DNA of 64,000 nt, taken from contig CP154957.1 in assembly GCA_039621445.1 (NCBI GenBank), forward strand, positions 42,441,474-42,505,473, in the 5' to 3' direction. Below, piece after piece: positions 24,819 to 38,600 of the stretch. Source of the stretch: Euglena gracilis. Its lineage: Eukaryota; Euglenida; Euglenophyceae; Euglenales. Below the pieces are notes generated by a model. That model was not told the origin of the DNA and made no database searches. It worked only from the letters and a program-made list of their open reading frames with translations. Position 1 is the stretch's first letter. Each line of letters starts with the position of its first letter. The position numbers and the translations under genes were made by a program.

Positions 24819-27800
24819 CGGTGGCGTGCCATCGCCCTGGCATGGGGGTGGCCGAAGGGGGGCTGCCCTCTGTCACGAGCAGTGTGGGTCAGCAGAGAGG
24901 TGCCCCTGCCAAAGCACACCTTTTGGTACCTTGCAAGGTGTCCAGCGACTGCAAAAAAAAACAAGCGTCCAAAAGCTTAGGTGGCGCATCTCGCACTTAA
25001 GCTTTTCTCTTTGTCGATGCGTGCAAATGCGCACATCGACATTGTTTATGAAAATGACAAGATATGACCCCCAAAAACCCAAAAATGTAAGCAGAATGTG
25101 CCCCAGGACGCAGAGATGAAAGCACGGACTTTGGCAAACAAGGTGTCTAGAGCAGGTAGCACCACAGCACATGGTATGCACAACACCCAGCAGGTGTGTT
25201 TAGAACCCTGCAATGGCTGTCTTATTAACTCAACTTTTTGACTGAACGATTTGGGGAGGTGTGCCCCAGCCTGAAGCCATACCCTGAAAGTTGGCAGTGT
25301 GCGGAATTGCTGGTCGGTGTGGGCAAATGCGCAAATGGACGGTGTGCGCAAATGCACACACCAACCGTTTAACCGCTTGTGCAGTCGTGAAAAAGACCAT
25401 GTGTGCTGGCTGAAATTGGTGTTTGTAAAATCGTACAAGTGGTTTGCTTGTGCAAATGCGAAAAACTGTCTGTCTGGTGGGTTTGCTCATCTGCACACAA
25501 CAACCTTGTGAAGCTTAACAGACGTGGCATTTAGAGGGGGTGGCACCACTGCAGTTTGGAAATCCTTAAGTGCGAGGTATTTTGTAGAATTTAAACACAA
25601 CAAAATGACCAGCCTGCGGGCCCGAATTCGGGCATCGGAAATTGAAGCTGTGAAAAATCATTTCTTAGCCCCTGAAACATCAAGACAAATGACATTTTCA
25701 GGTTTTATCCTGAAAACCTGAGTTTAGAAGTGCCCTTCACCCCCAATGTTTTAGTCCGAAAATGAAGCACAGTACATCGGCTGAAAATGGATGTGCCTGC
25801 TGAATTGAAAATCCCCATGTTCAGGGTGCCATATAATGCATAATGCAATACACTGACACGCTTCATTTGACCTTCTCAGACACACCTTGCAACACCACCC
25901 TTCGAGCACAACACCTCCACAATCTGCTCTCCTCCTGTTTCGATCCTTCCCTTGCCTCAGAAGTCCCGGTTGCCAAGGCTTCAAAATGAAAAAGAATTTG
26001 GTTGGTGCCAACAGTTGTGAAGAGCAACCATTTTTATGGTTGCTGTCCGCAATTGTGCACACCAACCACCCAATAATACCAGCAGCATTCAATGGAGGGA
26101 GTCCAGCACCACAGAAATACAAAAGAGGTAATATCACAGTGTTGTCACATTCATTTTCCCGCTCCAAACACACTGCCATTGGAGGCTCTTGGTTGGTTTT
26201 AAAGTGGTCGGTGTGCGCAAATGCGCACATCGTCCATGTGCGCATTTGCACACACCGACATCATTTATGTAATTGTGTGGGTGCCACGGAGCCTTAAACA
26301 GCAGTGGGGCATTGATGCGAACTCAGAAGGAAATTGGTGGCAGTCCTCCAGTGTTCCTCATCAACCCCCAGTGGCATTCTTCTCGAACAGTCCATTGTTT
26401 ATGTGGCATGTGCACTTCCACTCCTTTCGTAACCAGCTTCAAAAACCTCCACAACGTACCGCAAAACTTCAGAAAGCAAGCAAAGGGGTGGGCCCGCCAC
26501 CCCACCTCCAGAGCACCACCTGGCGCTGGCAGTTATCACACAGGGAATGGGGGGAGGCGGGGCGGTACCGCGGTTTTGGTGCTTTTGTCGGTGATTTTTC
26601 ACTTTGGGGGGGGGATAGGTTTGGGGGTCGCTGAGCTCTTATCCCTTTAGGGTAAGAGCGAAGCTTACCACCGTCGAAACCCCCCCTCGACCCCCCCCTC
26701 CCCCCCCCCCGGGTCGGGGCCACCAGGAGAACCGACGGATTATCACCATGATCCCGGCCCGGTTCCCGGAATTTTTTTTTTCAGTCGCGAGCGACTGGAT
26801 TCCTAGTTTCCGAATTACCTGGGTTTGACCCCCAACTCCCCGCCAGGCCCGAGTTATTCACGCGCGAAGGGGTCCAAACTGGGTAGGATTTACCCGCCCC
26901 CCCTGGATGAGCCCCCCCCCCTTTGGACTCTGCCATTTCGGCCAAAAAATGTCAATTTTCAAAATGTCTCCAAAATGAAGCCAAATCAAATGTCCGGAGA
27001 CCTAATTTGAAGCCTTTGGAACGCCCCATCCACCGGTATTTTGATTTCCCCGCAACTCCCCGCCTAGCCCGAGATACGGCCGTTTTCGGCGCAGATGGCC
27101 GTTTTGTACACTTTTCCCTCTGTTCGACTTAGCCGTTTTCGGGGGGTGGGGGGTCAAAAAATCGATGTTTGCAAAATTTCTCGAAAATGATGCAGAATCA
27201 AAGGAAATGTCCGGAGACCTAAATTGAAGCCCTTGGAACGCTCTATCTACTGGGATTTTGGTTTCCCCGCAACTCACCGCCCAGCCCGAGATACGGGCGT
27301 TTTTTTGGCCAATTTGGGGCATTTCAGGCCATTTTGTACACATTTCCCTCTGTTCGACTTCGGCCCAAAAAGTCGAAAAAAATCGAAAAAATTTTTTGCC
27401 CGAAACGATGTTTTTTGGCCTCCCGGACCCAGAAAAACTGTTTTTGAGCCGAAAACGAGCGTTTTTCGACCCGCCAGCGCCCCGTTTTGGGCCGCCGACC
27501 TATTGACTTTGGGTCAAAACCGGGTCGAAAAAGTCGAAAAAAATCGAAAAACATTTTTTTGCCCGAAACGATGTTTTTTGGCCTCCCGGACCCAGAAAAA
27601 CTGTTTTTGAGCCGAAAACGAGCGTTTTTCGACCCGCCAGCGCCCCGTTTTGGGCCGCCGACCCATTGACTTTGGGTCAAAACCGGGTCGAAAAAGTCGA
27701 AAAATCGAGAAAAAAAAATTTTGCCCGAAACGATGTTTTTTGGCCTCCCGGACCCAGAAAAACTGTTTTTGAGCCGAAAACGAGCGTTTTTCGACCCGCC

Positions 27801-29698
27801 AGCGCCCCGTTTTGGGCCGCCGACCCATTGACTTTGGGTCAAAACCGGGTCGAAAAAGTCGAAAAAAATCCAAAAAATTTTTTTTGCCCGAAACGATGTT
27901 TTTGGGCCTCCCGGACCCAGAAAAACTGTTTTTGAGCCGAAAACGAGCGTTTTTCGACCCGCCAGCGCCCCGTTCTGGGCCGCCGACCCGTTGACTTTGG
28001 GTCAAACCCGGGTCAAAAAAGTCGAAAAAAATCGAAAAAAAAATTTGCCCAAAACGATGTTTTTGGGCCTCCCGGACCCGGAAAAACTGTTTTTGAGCCG
28101 AAAACGAGCGTTTTTCGACCCGCCAGCGCCCCGTTTTGGGCCGCCAACCCATTCACTTTCGTTCAAGGTCAAACCCGGGTCAAAAAAGTCGAAGGGGGTG
28201 GTTCGGGACGCGGGGGGGGACGCGGGGGGGGACGCGGGGGGGACGTGGGGGAGAACCGTGGCCCAACCACCCCCACACGTTTTCTTTGGCGTCACCTAAA
28301 TTTGTATGAAATTTTCCTTTGGTCGACCAAAAAACGTGCCCGGCCAAAATCCGGGACGCGGGGGGGACGCGGGGGGGGACGCGGGGGGGACGCGGGGGGA
28401 ACACCCCCGAAAAAAATCGAAAAAATTTTTTTGCCCGAAACGATGCTTTTGGGCCTCCCGGAGCCGGAAAAACTGTTTTTGAGCCGAAAATGAGCGTTTT
28501 TCGACCCACCACCGCCCGCTTTCTGGCACAAATCCCATGGATTTCAGGCAAAAGAGCTCCATGGACTGGGCCGGTATGTATGGAGGGGTCAATGAAGGGC
28601 TGGGTGCGCGTTTATTAAGAGCTCAGCACTATTCAAAACCTGGTTTTTGTGGCATTCCAACCTCAAAAAAAAACAGCAAAAAAAACACGTAATTCCCGGG
28701 AGAGCCGGTGTCCAAAAAGCGAAATTGCCCGTATTTTGCCCAAACCTGCTCCCTCTCGCTCTCACCCCTTGCAACGCCGGCGCTCAAAGTGGTTTTGGGT
28801 CGGTTTGCGAAAATGCGCACATCGACCAAAAAAGCTTGAGATGCGCCCCCCTAAGAAAAGCGTCACAATCACGGGCTGCGCCACACACCCTCAAAAATCC
28901 ATGAGTTTAGGCCAAAAACGGGACGCTGGTGGGTCGAAAAACGCTCATTTTCGGCTCAAAAAAGGAGTTTTTCCGGGTCTGGGAGGCCCAAAAAACCTGG
29001 TTTCGGGCAAAAAAAATTCGATTTCTTTTTGACTTTTTGACCTGTTTCTGACCCAAAATCCATGGCACATTCACATTTACAAGTACATTTGACCAAAAAG
29101 CCCTTTGACTTGATGACAGATGGGCCAAATATTGACGAAGTTCTTACTGAGAGCAATGAGAAGCGATTGCAAATGGAAATCACCAACAAAAGGCTTCAGG
29201 AGTTGTTCCTTTTCAGGGGATTGGAGACACAAATGGAAAAGGTATGGTCTTGTACCAAACCACTTCATTTGAAAAGATTTCCCCTTCCGGTTTTCGCAAC
29301 CCTGGGGCTGATTTTCCCAAATCCAAACATCACAAATCACGAATAGCATCACATCATGTGGGAGGCATTGTTTCAACAGAGTAACAAGACTTTGGCCAAA
29401 CGCATTCCAAATGCATGAAAGCCTTCAATGCAAATGCTGGTTTGATCCTCTTCGGATACAATGAAAACCACGCACAATGGAACAGATGAAAAACACGCAC
29501 AACCCCAAAACACAAGAGGGGGAATACGAGTTGGACAGTGTTTGATGGCAGAGCAACAGCGAAAAGGACATCAAACAGAAATGAGAAGAAGAGGGAGGAG
29601 GCTGGTGGGGGTTGCATCGGCACATTACACGCGGTAAGCCAGACCGCGGCGGGGAGGGTGGGGGTGGAGGGAGAGTGCCTGAGGCGGCGGAGGGGCCT
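24819..29698. other. Intergenic region between EamA copies X and Y
   Basis: Counterpart of 312-3197, plus a 2-kb block (about 26630-28640) found only here. No gene is recognised. Confidence 0.6.
26630..28640. repeat. Copy-B-specific block with about 163-bp tandem array and G-rich minisatellite
   Basis: From about 27330 to 28190 a unit of about 163 bp repeats at least five times; the anchor TTGACTTTGGGTCAAA recurs at about 27501, 27664, 27827 and 27989, with a variant at about 28150. Each unit includes a GTTTTTCGACCCGCCAGCGC stretch. Two runs of a GGGGGGACGC minisatellite follow (about 28203-28245 and 28351-28405). The left end (gctgagctcttatcc...taagagcgaagcttacc) is the reverse complement of a motif at about 7500-7540 and 34140-34185, hinting at shared element ends. 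Confidence 0.75.
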
Positions 29699-32600
29699 TC
29701 ACGTCTCCAGCTCCGCGTGGGGGGGCAGGGTGTGCCGGCGGGCGGAGGAGCTGGTCCGCGGCACCGACATTGGCCCCCCATTGGCTGTCTCTGCCATCGC
29801 GTCAGCGGCCGTGGTGGCGGGCGGTGAGACGGGGGAGAGGCGGGGCGCAAGGCCGAGGAGGGCCAGCAGTCTGAAGCGAGGGGCAGTCGGGGGCGGGACA
29901 GGGGAGGTGGCTGGGGCTCCATCCCCAACTGGCGGCGCCTCTGTAGAGCTCTCTGCCTGCTGTTGTGGCTCTTGCGAAGTCTCATCCTCTGCCGCAGACG
30001 TCTGGCCGCACACCGCCTGGAAAACAAGTGTGGGGGGAAAGAGTAACCTCATGGCGCGGGTGGCGCCGTGTGGGTTGCGCACTCACTCATTTGTAGGATT
30101 AACACTTAATGCAAAACAAATAGATTCCTCTGACAACCCCAATGACTCCTTTCAAAATATACGAGACATCTTAATGCTATTCTTTTCAAACTTGACTTGG
30201 GACTTGCATGTCTATGCACGGTAAAACAAACAAACAAACAACGTAACTGTTCGGAATTTTTCTGAAGGACTAAATTAATTAATTGCCAAGGACTAAGGAA
30301 TTGCACCACAGGACTAAAATAATTGCATTTTGATTTAAGAGAACTGTTCGTTAAAAAGTTAAAAACCTTCCGACATCACAATGATACCCATTGCTAGGGG
30401 GGGGGGTCCAGCTAGCTGGAGAATTTGGGCTGGCTGGAAAAAGGCTGCTGGCTGACCTCCCCCTTCCCCCACCCCTAGGCGTCCGGGCTGGAGCTGGGCC
30501 CGACCCAGGGTCGGAGCGGGTACCAAATCGAAACTGAAAAAAAATGACGCAAAAAACTGTCAATTATGCAAAAGAAATCGATTTGTTTGACCCCATATTT
30601 CCTTGGCCAGCCCTTTTGCTAACGATTTTCGCCCATTTTTGATCCATTTTTGCACCCCCCCCCAAAGCGATAACCATGTTTACCGTCCAGCCCCTTTGGG
30701 CGGCCGGAAATAAATAAGCCTCGTTGAGGGGGGGGGGGTCCATGCGGGAAAAAAGCTGCTAAAAAATGCTGCTGGCTGGCTGCCTTTCTGGACCCCGTTA
30801 AATTTTCTCAAACCACGCCCGTGTTGTTTGCATGGTAGATTGTGCCAAGGAACCTTCCTTGGCTGCGGTTAATGTACCTTGGGGTACATTTCACAAACGG
30901 CGCATCATTTCACATTATCGTTTGAAGGTGAGGATGAAAAAAAACGGACAAATAAAAATAAAGAATAACAAATAAAACACAAATATGCATGAATCAGTAG
31001 AGTCACAAACCTTTCTTCTGGTTCCAGAAATCTGTTAAACAAATGCAATTGCATAACAACAGAGATTTGGAATTGTGGCCTTGTCTGGTTGAGCGTGCTT
31101 TGGAACGCTGCTGCCCACACCATTTCCACGTCGTTGGGGGCTGGGGTCCAGCCTTGCCCCTTCACAACCAAGCCGTGAGGCTCATCCCCTTCCACCATCG
31201 CTGAATGGAGGCCTGCAGCGGACACGGGCTGCTTTCCAAACCAGGGGGGGGGGGGGAGGAGGGACCCATAGAGCAGGGGTGTTTGTGGAGGTCGAAAACC
31301 AGACCATAGGCTCATTTCGGGGGACACCATGTGCTCGGAAGGCCTGGGGGGTTTCACTCAACAGGGGGAGAGAAATACATGGGTGAAGGGGAAAAAAAAC
31401 GGAAAATAAAAAAAAAACAAATGCACAGTGGGATCAATAGACATGTACGACAGTGGTAGTACAGTGTCACAGTGGGATAATGGGATCTGTTAATGAAATA
31501 AATGGTGCAATAAAAAAAGAGTGGGAGGAAATAACCTTTCCAGGGGGGGGGGCGGGGGCGGAGGGAATGGGGATCGGGGGGGGGGGGGGGGGGGAGGAAC
31601 AAGAGAGCTCATTTTGGGTTTGTGTTGTGTGTGGGGGTTGGGGGGGGTGGTGGGGGTTGTTTTGGGTGGTGTGAGGGGGGGTTTTGTTTTTTTTTTTGTC
31701 TTTTTTTTTTTTGTTTTTTTTTTTTTTTTTCGTTTTTTTTTTTTAGAAGAAGAAGAAGAAGAAGAAGAAGAAGAAGAAGAAGAAGAAGAAGAAGAAGAAG
31801 AAGAAGAAGAAGACAAAGAAGAAGAAGAAGAAGAAGAAGAAGAAGAAGACAAAGAAGAAGAAGAAGAAGAAAGAAGACATTGTTTTATTCATGGTTATAT
31901 TTTTAGAGAAATAATGAGAATAATTGTTCAAAACATGCACAGTGCCAGCTAACGCAGTGTTGTGGTGATGTTGCAGTAAAAAAATCAAAATCCCTGGAGG
32001 AGGCGAAAATTTTTCGAAGTTCTTTCCAGCAGAAGCCTTTACAGGGGAGAGGTCTACATTACGAAGGTGGGAGATGGATTTCAATAAAGACACAATGGCC
32101 ATCACAGATGAAGGAAAATGCTATTGACTTTTTAGCATCAGACACTGGGAATGCAACGAGGCACCTCAAAACGCGTTGCATCTGAGTTTCTTTTCGGACT
32201 TGTCCCCAAAAGAATTCTTTCAGAAATTGTCAAACAAATGCAGTGTTTAAAGACCCCCAAAAACCGGGGGGGGGTGGAATAAACCATATTGTCCGGTGGG
32301 CATTGTAATGCACTTATTGTTTCTACATCTGCCGGTGTGGTCCCAGGGCGTAAACGACCCCCCAGAGGCTGGAAAAAAGGCTGCCCCCCCCCCCCTCAGG
32401 GCCCCCAGGGGTCTTGGGCTGGAACTGGGCCTGACCTGGGGTCAAAATGGACACCAAAAAAATCGAAAATACGAAAATACAAAAAATAACAAAAAAAGCC
32501 AAATATGTATAAAAAAATAAAACCCAACCCAACTTTTGTCCTACCCAGCCCTGCAACCTGAAAGCGAAAAATGTGTTACTGTCCAGCCACCCTTCGGGCA

Positions 32601-35600
32601 GCTGGGGGGGGGGGGGTCCAGCCAGCCAGCAGGATTTCCAGCCTTTTCCAGCTAGCAGCCTTTTTCCAGCCCCGGACCGCCCCCCCCCCCATCAACGAGT
32701 TTATTTATTTCTGGGAGGGTCAAATTTTATTAAGCTGCGCCTTGGTGGTCTCCCAATGACCACAAAATCCGCCAATTTCTGTTGCATAGGGAGTCAGATA
32801 AATCTGTTTCCAAATGAATTAAATTTCTGAAGCGCTGCCTTGGTCAGTTAAAAAGCCCCCCCCCCCAATGAAGCCCCTTCCCAATTTAAAAGTTAAGGAA
32901 AAAAACAGAAACAGAACCGGGTTTTGAATAATGCTGGGCTCTTAATGTGAGTTGATGTGAGTTGATGTAAGGATATGTGCAATGGATGTAATAAAATTCA
33001 AATGTCAGGGGGGGGGTACTGGGCACCTCTGAACATTTTGCTTGATTTTGCTTCATTTTCGAGATATTTGGCATTTCGCGATTCTTTGGGCCCAAAAACG
33101 GCCAGAAAATGGGCCGTAAAAACAGTCGTTTCTCAGGACAGGCGGAGAGTTGTGAAAAAGGTCAAGATAAGGATATGCAGAGTATTAGGGATATACATAT
33201 ATTAGGGATAACCAGGGAAAAACAGGGCTTTATTTTAGGTCGCCGGACGTTTCCTTTGATCTCACCATTTTTGAGAAAATTTGGGGAATTTGATTTTTTG
33301 ACCAAAAAAAAGCCAAAAACGACAGAGGCGGAAGCCTGCCGCGCTGTTTTGGGGCGTAAATCAGTCATATCTTGGGCTAGGTGGGGAGTTGCTGGGAAAT
33401 CAAAATACTATTAGAAAGGGAATTTCAAGGGCTCCAGTTTAGGTCGCCGAGCACTTTGCTTGATTTTGCTTCATTTTCGAGATATTTGGCACTTCGCGTT
33501 TTTTTTTGGCCCCCCCAAAAAACGGCCGAAAACGGCCCAAAATGGGCCGAAAAACAGCTGTTTCTCGGGCAGGCAGGGAATTATAAGAAAACCAAAATGC
33601 GGTTAGATAGGGCGTTCTAAGAGCCCAAATTGATGTTGTAAACATCTTCATTTTGCTCCATTTTCGAGATATTTGGAAAATTTGGTTTCTTTGGCTTGTT
33701 TTGGCCCAAAACGGCCAAAACGTCCGAGAACTGCATCAAAAAAAGGGGCTGCGGAATGGGGTGGGGGGTTACTTTGGCCAGCCCTGGAGTTACCGGGAAA
33801 GCCAAGTACCGTTGGATATGGCGTCGCACGGGCTTGAATTCTTCTAGTGGGCCCTTGGGACCGCTTAGCGGCCCTTGGGGAGTTATTTCCAAATACAAAT
33901 TTTCTTGATGGGAGATACACCCTCATCCACCGTCCGTTTTTTGGACTTAGGCCCAGGAAAACCAGGCGTAACTCAGGCTAGACACAAAATTAGGATTAAT
34001 ATATGGGTTCGGAAGGTGCCCAGGACCATGGGGGATATTTCTCTCCATAACAACTTCCTTCGGCGGGAGTCAGTTCATACCAGAAAAATTGGTGCTCCCG
34101 GTCCTGCGGGGGCGGGGCGGGGGTCAAAAGGGGGGGGGCCTGGTAAGCTTTTGCTCTTACCAATACGGGATAAGAGCTCAGCGAGTCCGACAGGAATCGG
34201 CTCGAAAGTTTCGTTTTCAACCAATGAAAAATAGGCAAACAAGAGATCAGATTTTGGAATAAATAGAAAATACAATGAACACTATTTTCCTTTTTAGGGA
34301 CATGTGCTTTCGAGGGAGGGGGAGGGTTTTTTGGGTTTAGTGCCGAAGGGGAATTTATAATGGGGGGGTCCACAATTAGATACGCCAGTGGGAAAAAATT
34401 CGTGCCAAACAACCTTCCCAAAAAAAAAAGACACGGTGCCTTACTTTTGGGGGTGGGCAGGGAAAACATTGCGTATCCAAAATTATTGGGGGCAAAATAG
34501 AGCGAGATAAAATACTGGTATGTTTATGTATTGCATTGATTGGTTCCCAATTTTTTTGTGATTGTGTATAAATTCAATTTAATACAAAGTTCCTTTGTTG
34601 TACAAAAACAACTAGCCAACGCTTGTTTTGCTAGCCGACGCCCACATTTTTCTCCATGGTGCTTGCCCAGATATACAACAAAAAAAAGGTTTAAAAAAAA
34701 GGTTTAAAATTGTCCTGAACCAAAAAGCACAAATAGAACTTTGCTTCGAAATAAGAAGGCATGAAACCTGTTGTATTATTGGGAAAAACCCATAGCAACA
34801 AAACAAGATGACACAAAATATTTTCAGGTTTTCTTGACTGGAAATATTTCTCACAAATTCTTGTTTCCGTTTTTGATCCTAATGGCAAAATAAATTCAAC
34901 AAGACCTATACGTCAATTTATCAATAATTTGTTCTTCACAGGAAATCAGGGGGCATGCGTTTGATCCTTTTCAAATTCTCCTAAGTGTTTTGTAACATTG
35001 AGGATGTTTCAATGAAGAAAATGCTGTGAAAAAATATGTGGAAAATATTTTTTGCTATTCTGCTTGAAATTTTTGAGATTTGTTGCCTAATATGAAAGCT
35101 TTTGAAAGCTTTTGACAAAAAATTCACTGGCTTTTACCTTTGGCTGGCTTTCAAACAAAGAAATTCCAAAATATGTGTCAGAATCGGCGTGGGGGTGGGG
35201 TCCGACCCGCCCTCCTCTGTGTCGCGCAGCGGCTGGGGGAAGCAGACCCACCCACCCAACTACCCAGCCACCCACCCCGGGGGTGCTCCATTTGCATCCA
35301 GCCGTCCAATCGTTTGGATATTAATTGGGCATTGTCTCGATACGATTTGATCACAACCAAATCAGCCTGGTGCCAAGGCGGGTATGAGGGAGGCGCCCAT
35401 TTCCGACCCACCAAAAGAAAAAAGAAGGAATGCCTGCCCCTGACTTTGGCCCCAAACAATCTATCACACTCCAGTGAAGGCAACCAAGAGCAAAAGCGGA
35501 GGCCTTTCGCTCCAGAAATGGCGTGATTATTAAAAGCAAATGTCGTGAAAAAATCTGAAATGAAACAAAACATGACACCACCCCCAAATAATGTACCCTC

Positions 35601-38600
35601 TGGCCCAGGACTTTGGCCCAAAAACAGACCGCCCCTTCCGCTCCCCTGAGAGGGAAATTAAACAAGATAAAAAACCTTCAAATTACGTCAAAAAAACAGC
35701 ATATTTTGGCAAAAAAAAATGACTGGTACCAAAAAACTTGAGGCATTATCAACCTGAAATTTGTAGATTCAAAAAAAATATGTGCAAATAAAAATATGTA
35801 CTTTCGGGTTCTTTCAGCTTGAAAAATTTGCCCAAATAACGTACTCCAAATAACATACCCTCTCCCCCCCTGACTTCGGGTGCCCAAATACTGATATAAT
35901 TTGGGCACCCGAATAATACGCTAGGTAATATGTTTTTGGGGGATAATAATAATGGGGAATAATACCCTAGGTAATATACTTTTGGGGTTATCTTGAGTTT
36001 TGGAAAATTTGCAGAATTAACCCTCCATGATAACATACCGGGCCTTCAACTTCAAACACTTTAACATTACTTGCATTAACCCAACCCAGCCATATGAGAA
36101 AAATAACGGTATGTGCACACTTAAGTCACCTTGATCGATGACCTAGAAAATGCAATGTGGTTCAAGCATTGTAATTGTCCAACAGAATTGGGTGGCTATC
36201 GCCACAAATGATGCGGTTACGATAAAAGTGTGGATATCACCACTGAAAAATGAAAAATTTGCAAAACAACAAATAAATGAAACATTCTTCGCATTAGCGG
36301 TATCCACCACATGAACAATGCTGAGGGAGTTTCTGAGAAGGGGTGACACCCAGCAAAGCGGTGGAGGCCGTCAGGATCAATGCACCAATTATTTGCTCTC
36401 CCTCCAGCGGCACGCGTTCATATTGCGGGTCAAAGAGCGTCGTCAGGATGGGGACCTACAAACGCGGCAAAAATGGCATGCATTAATATTCTTGACGTCA
36501 GCAGCATGGTCCAACCCACCCTCCCGGAAGCATGCACCTGCCAGCACGCTTGCACGCAGCCCTGCATGGATGCCTGCACACACATGCATGTGCGCCAACC
36601 AGGGGTTTTTTTAAGGACCCCCGGGGGGCTCCCAGCCCGAATTTGGGCAGCTGGCTGGATTTGAGCTGGCTGGCTGGACCACCCCCGGGGGGATGGGGTC
36701 CCCTCTGGCTTAAAAACTTAAAAACCCCTGGCACCAACACAAGAGAATTTTTGGGGGAAAAGTGGGAACAAGTGCATGTCTGTGCGTGCATGGGATCTAA
36801 ATGCATACCACAGTCAACACTAGCAATGGGTTGGTGAGCTCCATGATCACAGAAACCCCAGCAGGCGTGCAGCTCAACCCGATGTAATAAATGAGATGCG
36901 ACGACAATTCGATGAATGCGAGTAGCCCTATCACTGCTGCCTGTATGGGAGACACACACATGCATGGGGTTTGATGGCCCCATCAACAGAAATGTCCTTC
37001 AAAGCACAGATGCTGAATGAGATACTGAAATTCTGGTTTTCTTTATGCAAAGCAAATGATAGAAAAAATATACGTGGATACAGGCTTTAAACCTGGAGGT
37101 TTGATTTCTGTTGACCAAATATTCCAAAATATAACATCTCTTGTTTTTGACACTGAAGCAAAAAATAAAAAAAATTGGGTGAAAAAATAAATAAATAAAT
37201 AAAATGAACAAAAGGCATAAATAAATTAATAAACAAACGAATAAGGAAATACATAACCCCCCAAGTATAAAGCCCCAGGCTTCATATTTGGCCGGGATTT
37301 CAAGACCCCCAGAGGGAGGCTTTATATTTGGGGGGGGGGCTTTATATATGGGGGGAAATCAAACTTTTTTGGGGCCTGCCTCTGTGGCGCCCACTGCCTT
37401 CAGTTGAGGTGAAGCGCATCACCAAACGTATTTCCCTTTGTGCAGCTCTCAGCTTTCCCCACCACGAGCAATTCTGAGGCTTCAAACGGATCAATTTCAT
37501 TTGATTTTGACCAGCATTCAGATTCCGAAGGTTCTGAGCAGTCCTCCTCAAACGATTCTAGTGAAACGACCGAGGTCGATGAAAATACCCCCCAGCCTCG
37601 GAAGAAGAGAAGGCATTCCGTTTCCCTTCTTGTGAAAAAGAAGGCCATTGAGGAACTGGACGCAAGAGTATGTTTTCCTGTCGAGCAAAATCGTTTCTAT
37701 GTGTCATACAGGTGTCCAAAAGCCAAATGTGTAAGAAATATCATGTCAGCTTGCACAATTTCAACCACAACTGGTTGTCCAAGCGTGCAGAGATTTTAAA
37801 GGCCTGTGCCGATGCCAAAAAAAGGTCACACAAAGAGCAAGCGAAAGAGGTTAGCCGGACCGAGAGAAGAAGTAGGACAAAAGCGTCATTGTGCGCTTCA
37901 ACGACACAGCCACAGTGGATAGCGCTTTCATGCTCCGGTGCAGGCTGTTTTTTTTTACCAACCCAGGGGGGAGGGGGGTCCAGAGTGCCTGTGAGTGCCT
38001 GCCCAGGCAGGCACTACCCCCCCCCAGGGGGTCGGATTTCGGCCTGTGACCAGGTTTTGAAAATAGGCGCCGGGGTTGTGCTAGGGCACTTTTGGACGTG
38101 TGCCCTACCCGGGGGGGGGGGTCGGATTGGGAGTGCCTTGGGGTGCCTGCCCAGGCAGGCACCCCCCCCCCCCCCGGGGTGGGGTCGGCACCCGACTAAA
38201 ATACAGCCTGCTCCGGTGCCCATCAAAAGCTTTACCAGGGACTCCTGGCGCCGCATCACTGTCTGTCACAGGGAGTACGTGCAACTGATCGAGGCTGCAA
38301 TGGCGGGCCGCGGGCTACTGGTGTATGATAGTTGTAACCAGGGAATTTTTTACGTGTGCCAGGTTGGAGGCAAACAAAAAAATTGATTGCATCCATAAAC
38401 CTTGTTAGAAGTGTTTACCAGCAAGCTGGAAGCCCATTGGTACCCCGAGACCCTTAAATGATTCCTTTGTTGCAACAGCCACCTCACAAACGACGTCAAG
38501 GATGCATTGTACGCATCCGGAGTTGCGTTGGCGGTCATTCCCCGGGGGATGACGTTGGCGTTGCAGTTCCTTGACCTGTACATCTTTGCATACTTCAAAC

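Noticed and set aside
27324-28152. Overlapping 170-210-residue frames with repeated SRFDP/PKNIVSGKK-like blocks, and the idea of a CRISPR-like array
   Set aside because: The frames follow the 163-bp tandem unit and exist in several phases. There are no unique spacers between short repeats, so it is a plain tandem array.
31490-31952. Poly-Ser, poly-Arg, poly-Glu and poly-Phe frames
   Set aside because: All come from the (GAA)n tract and a T-rich run; low-complexity artefacts.
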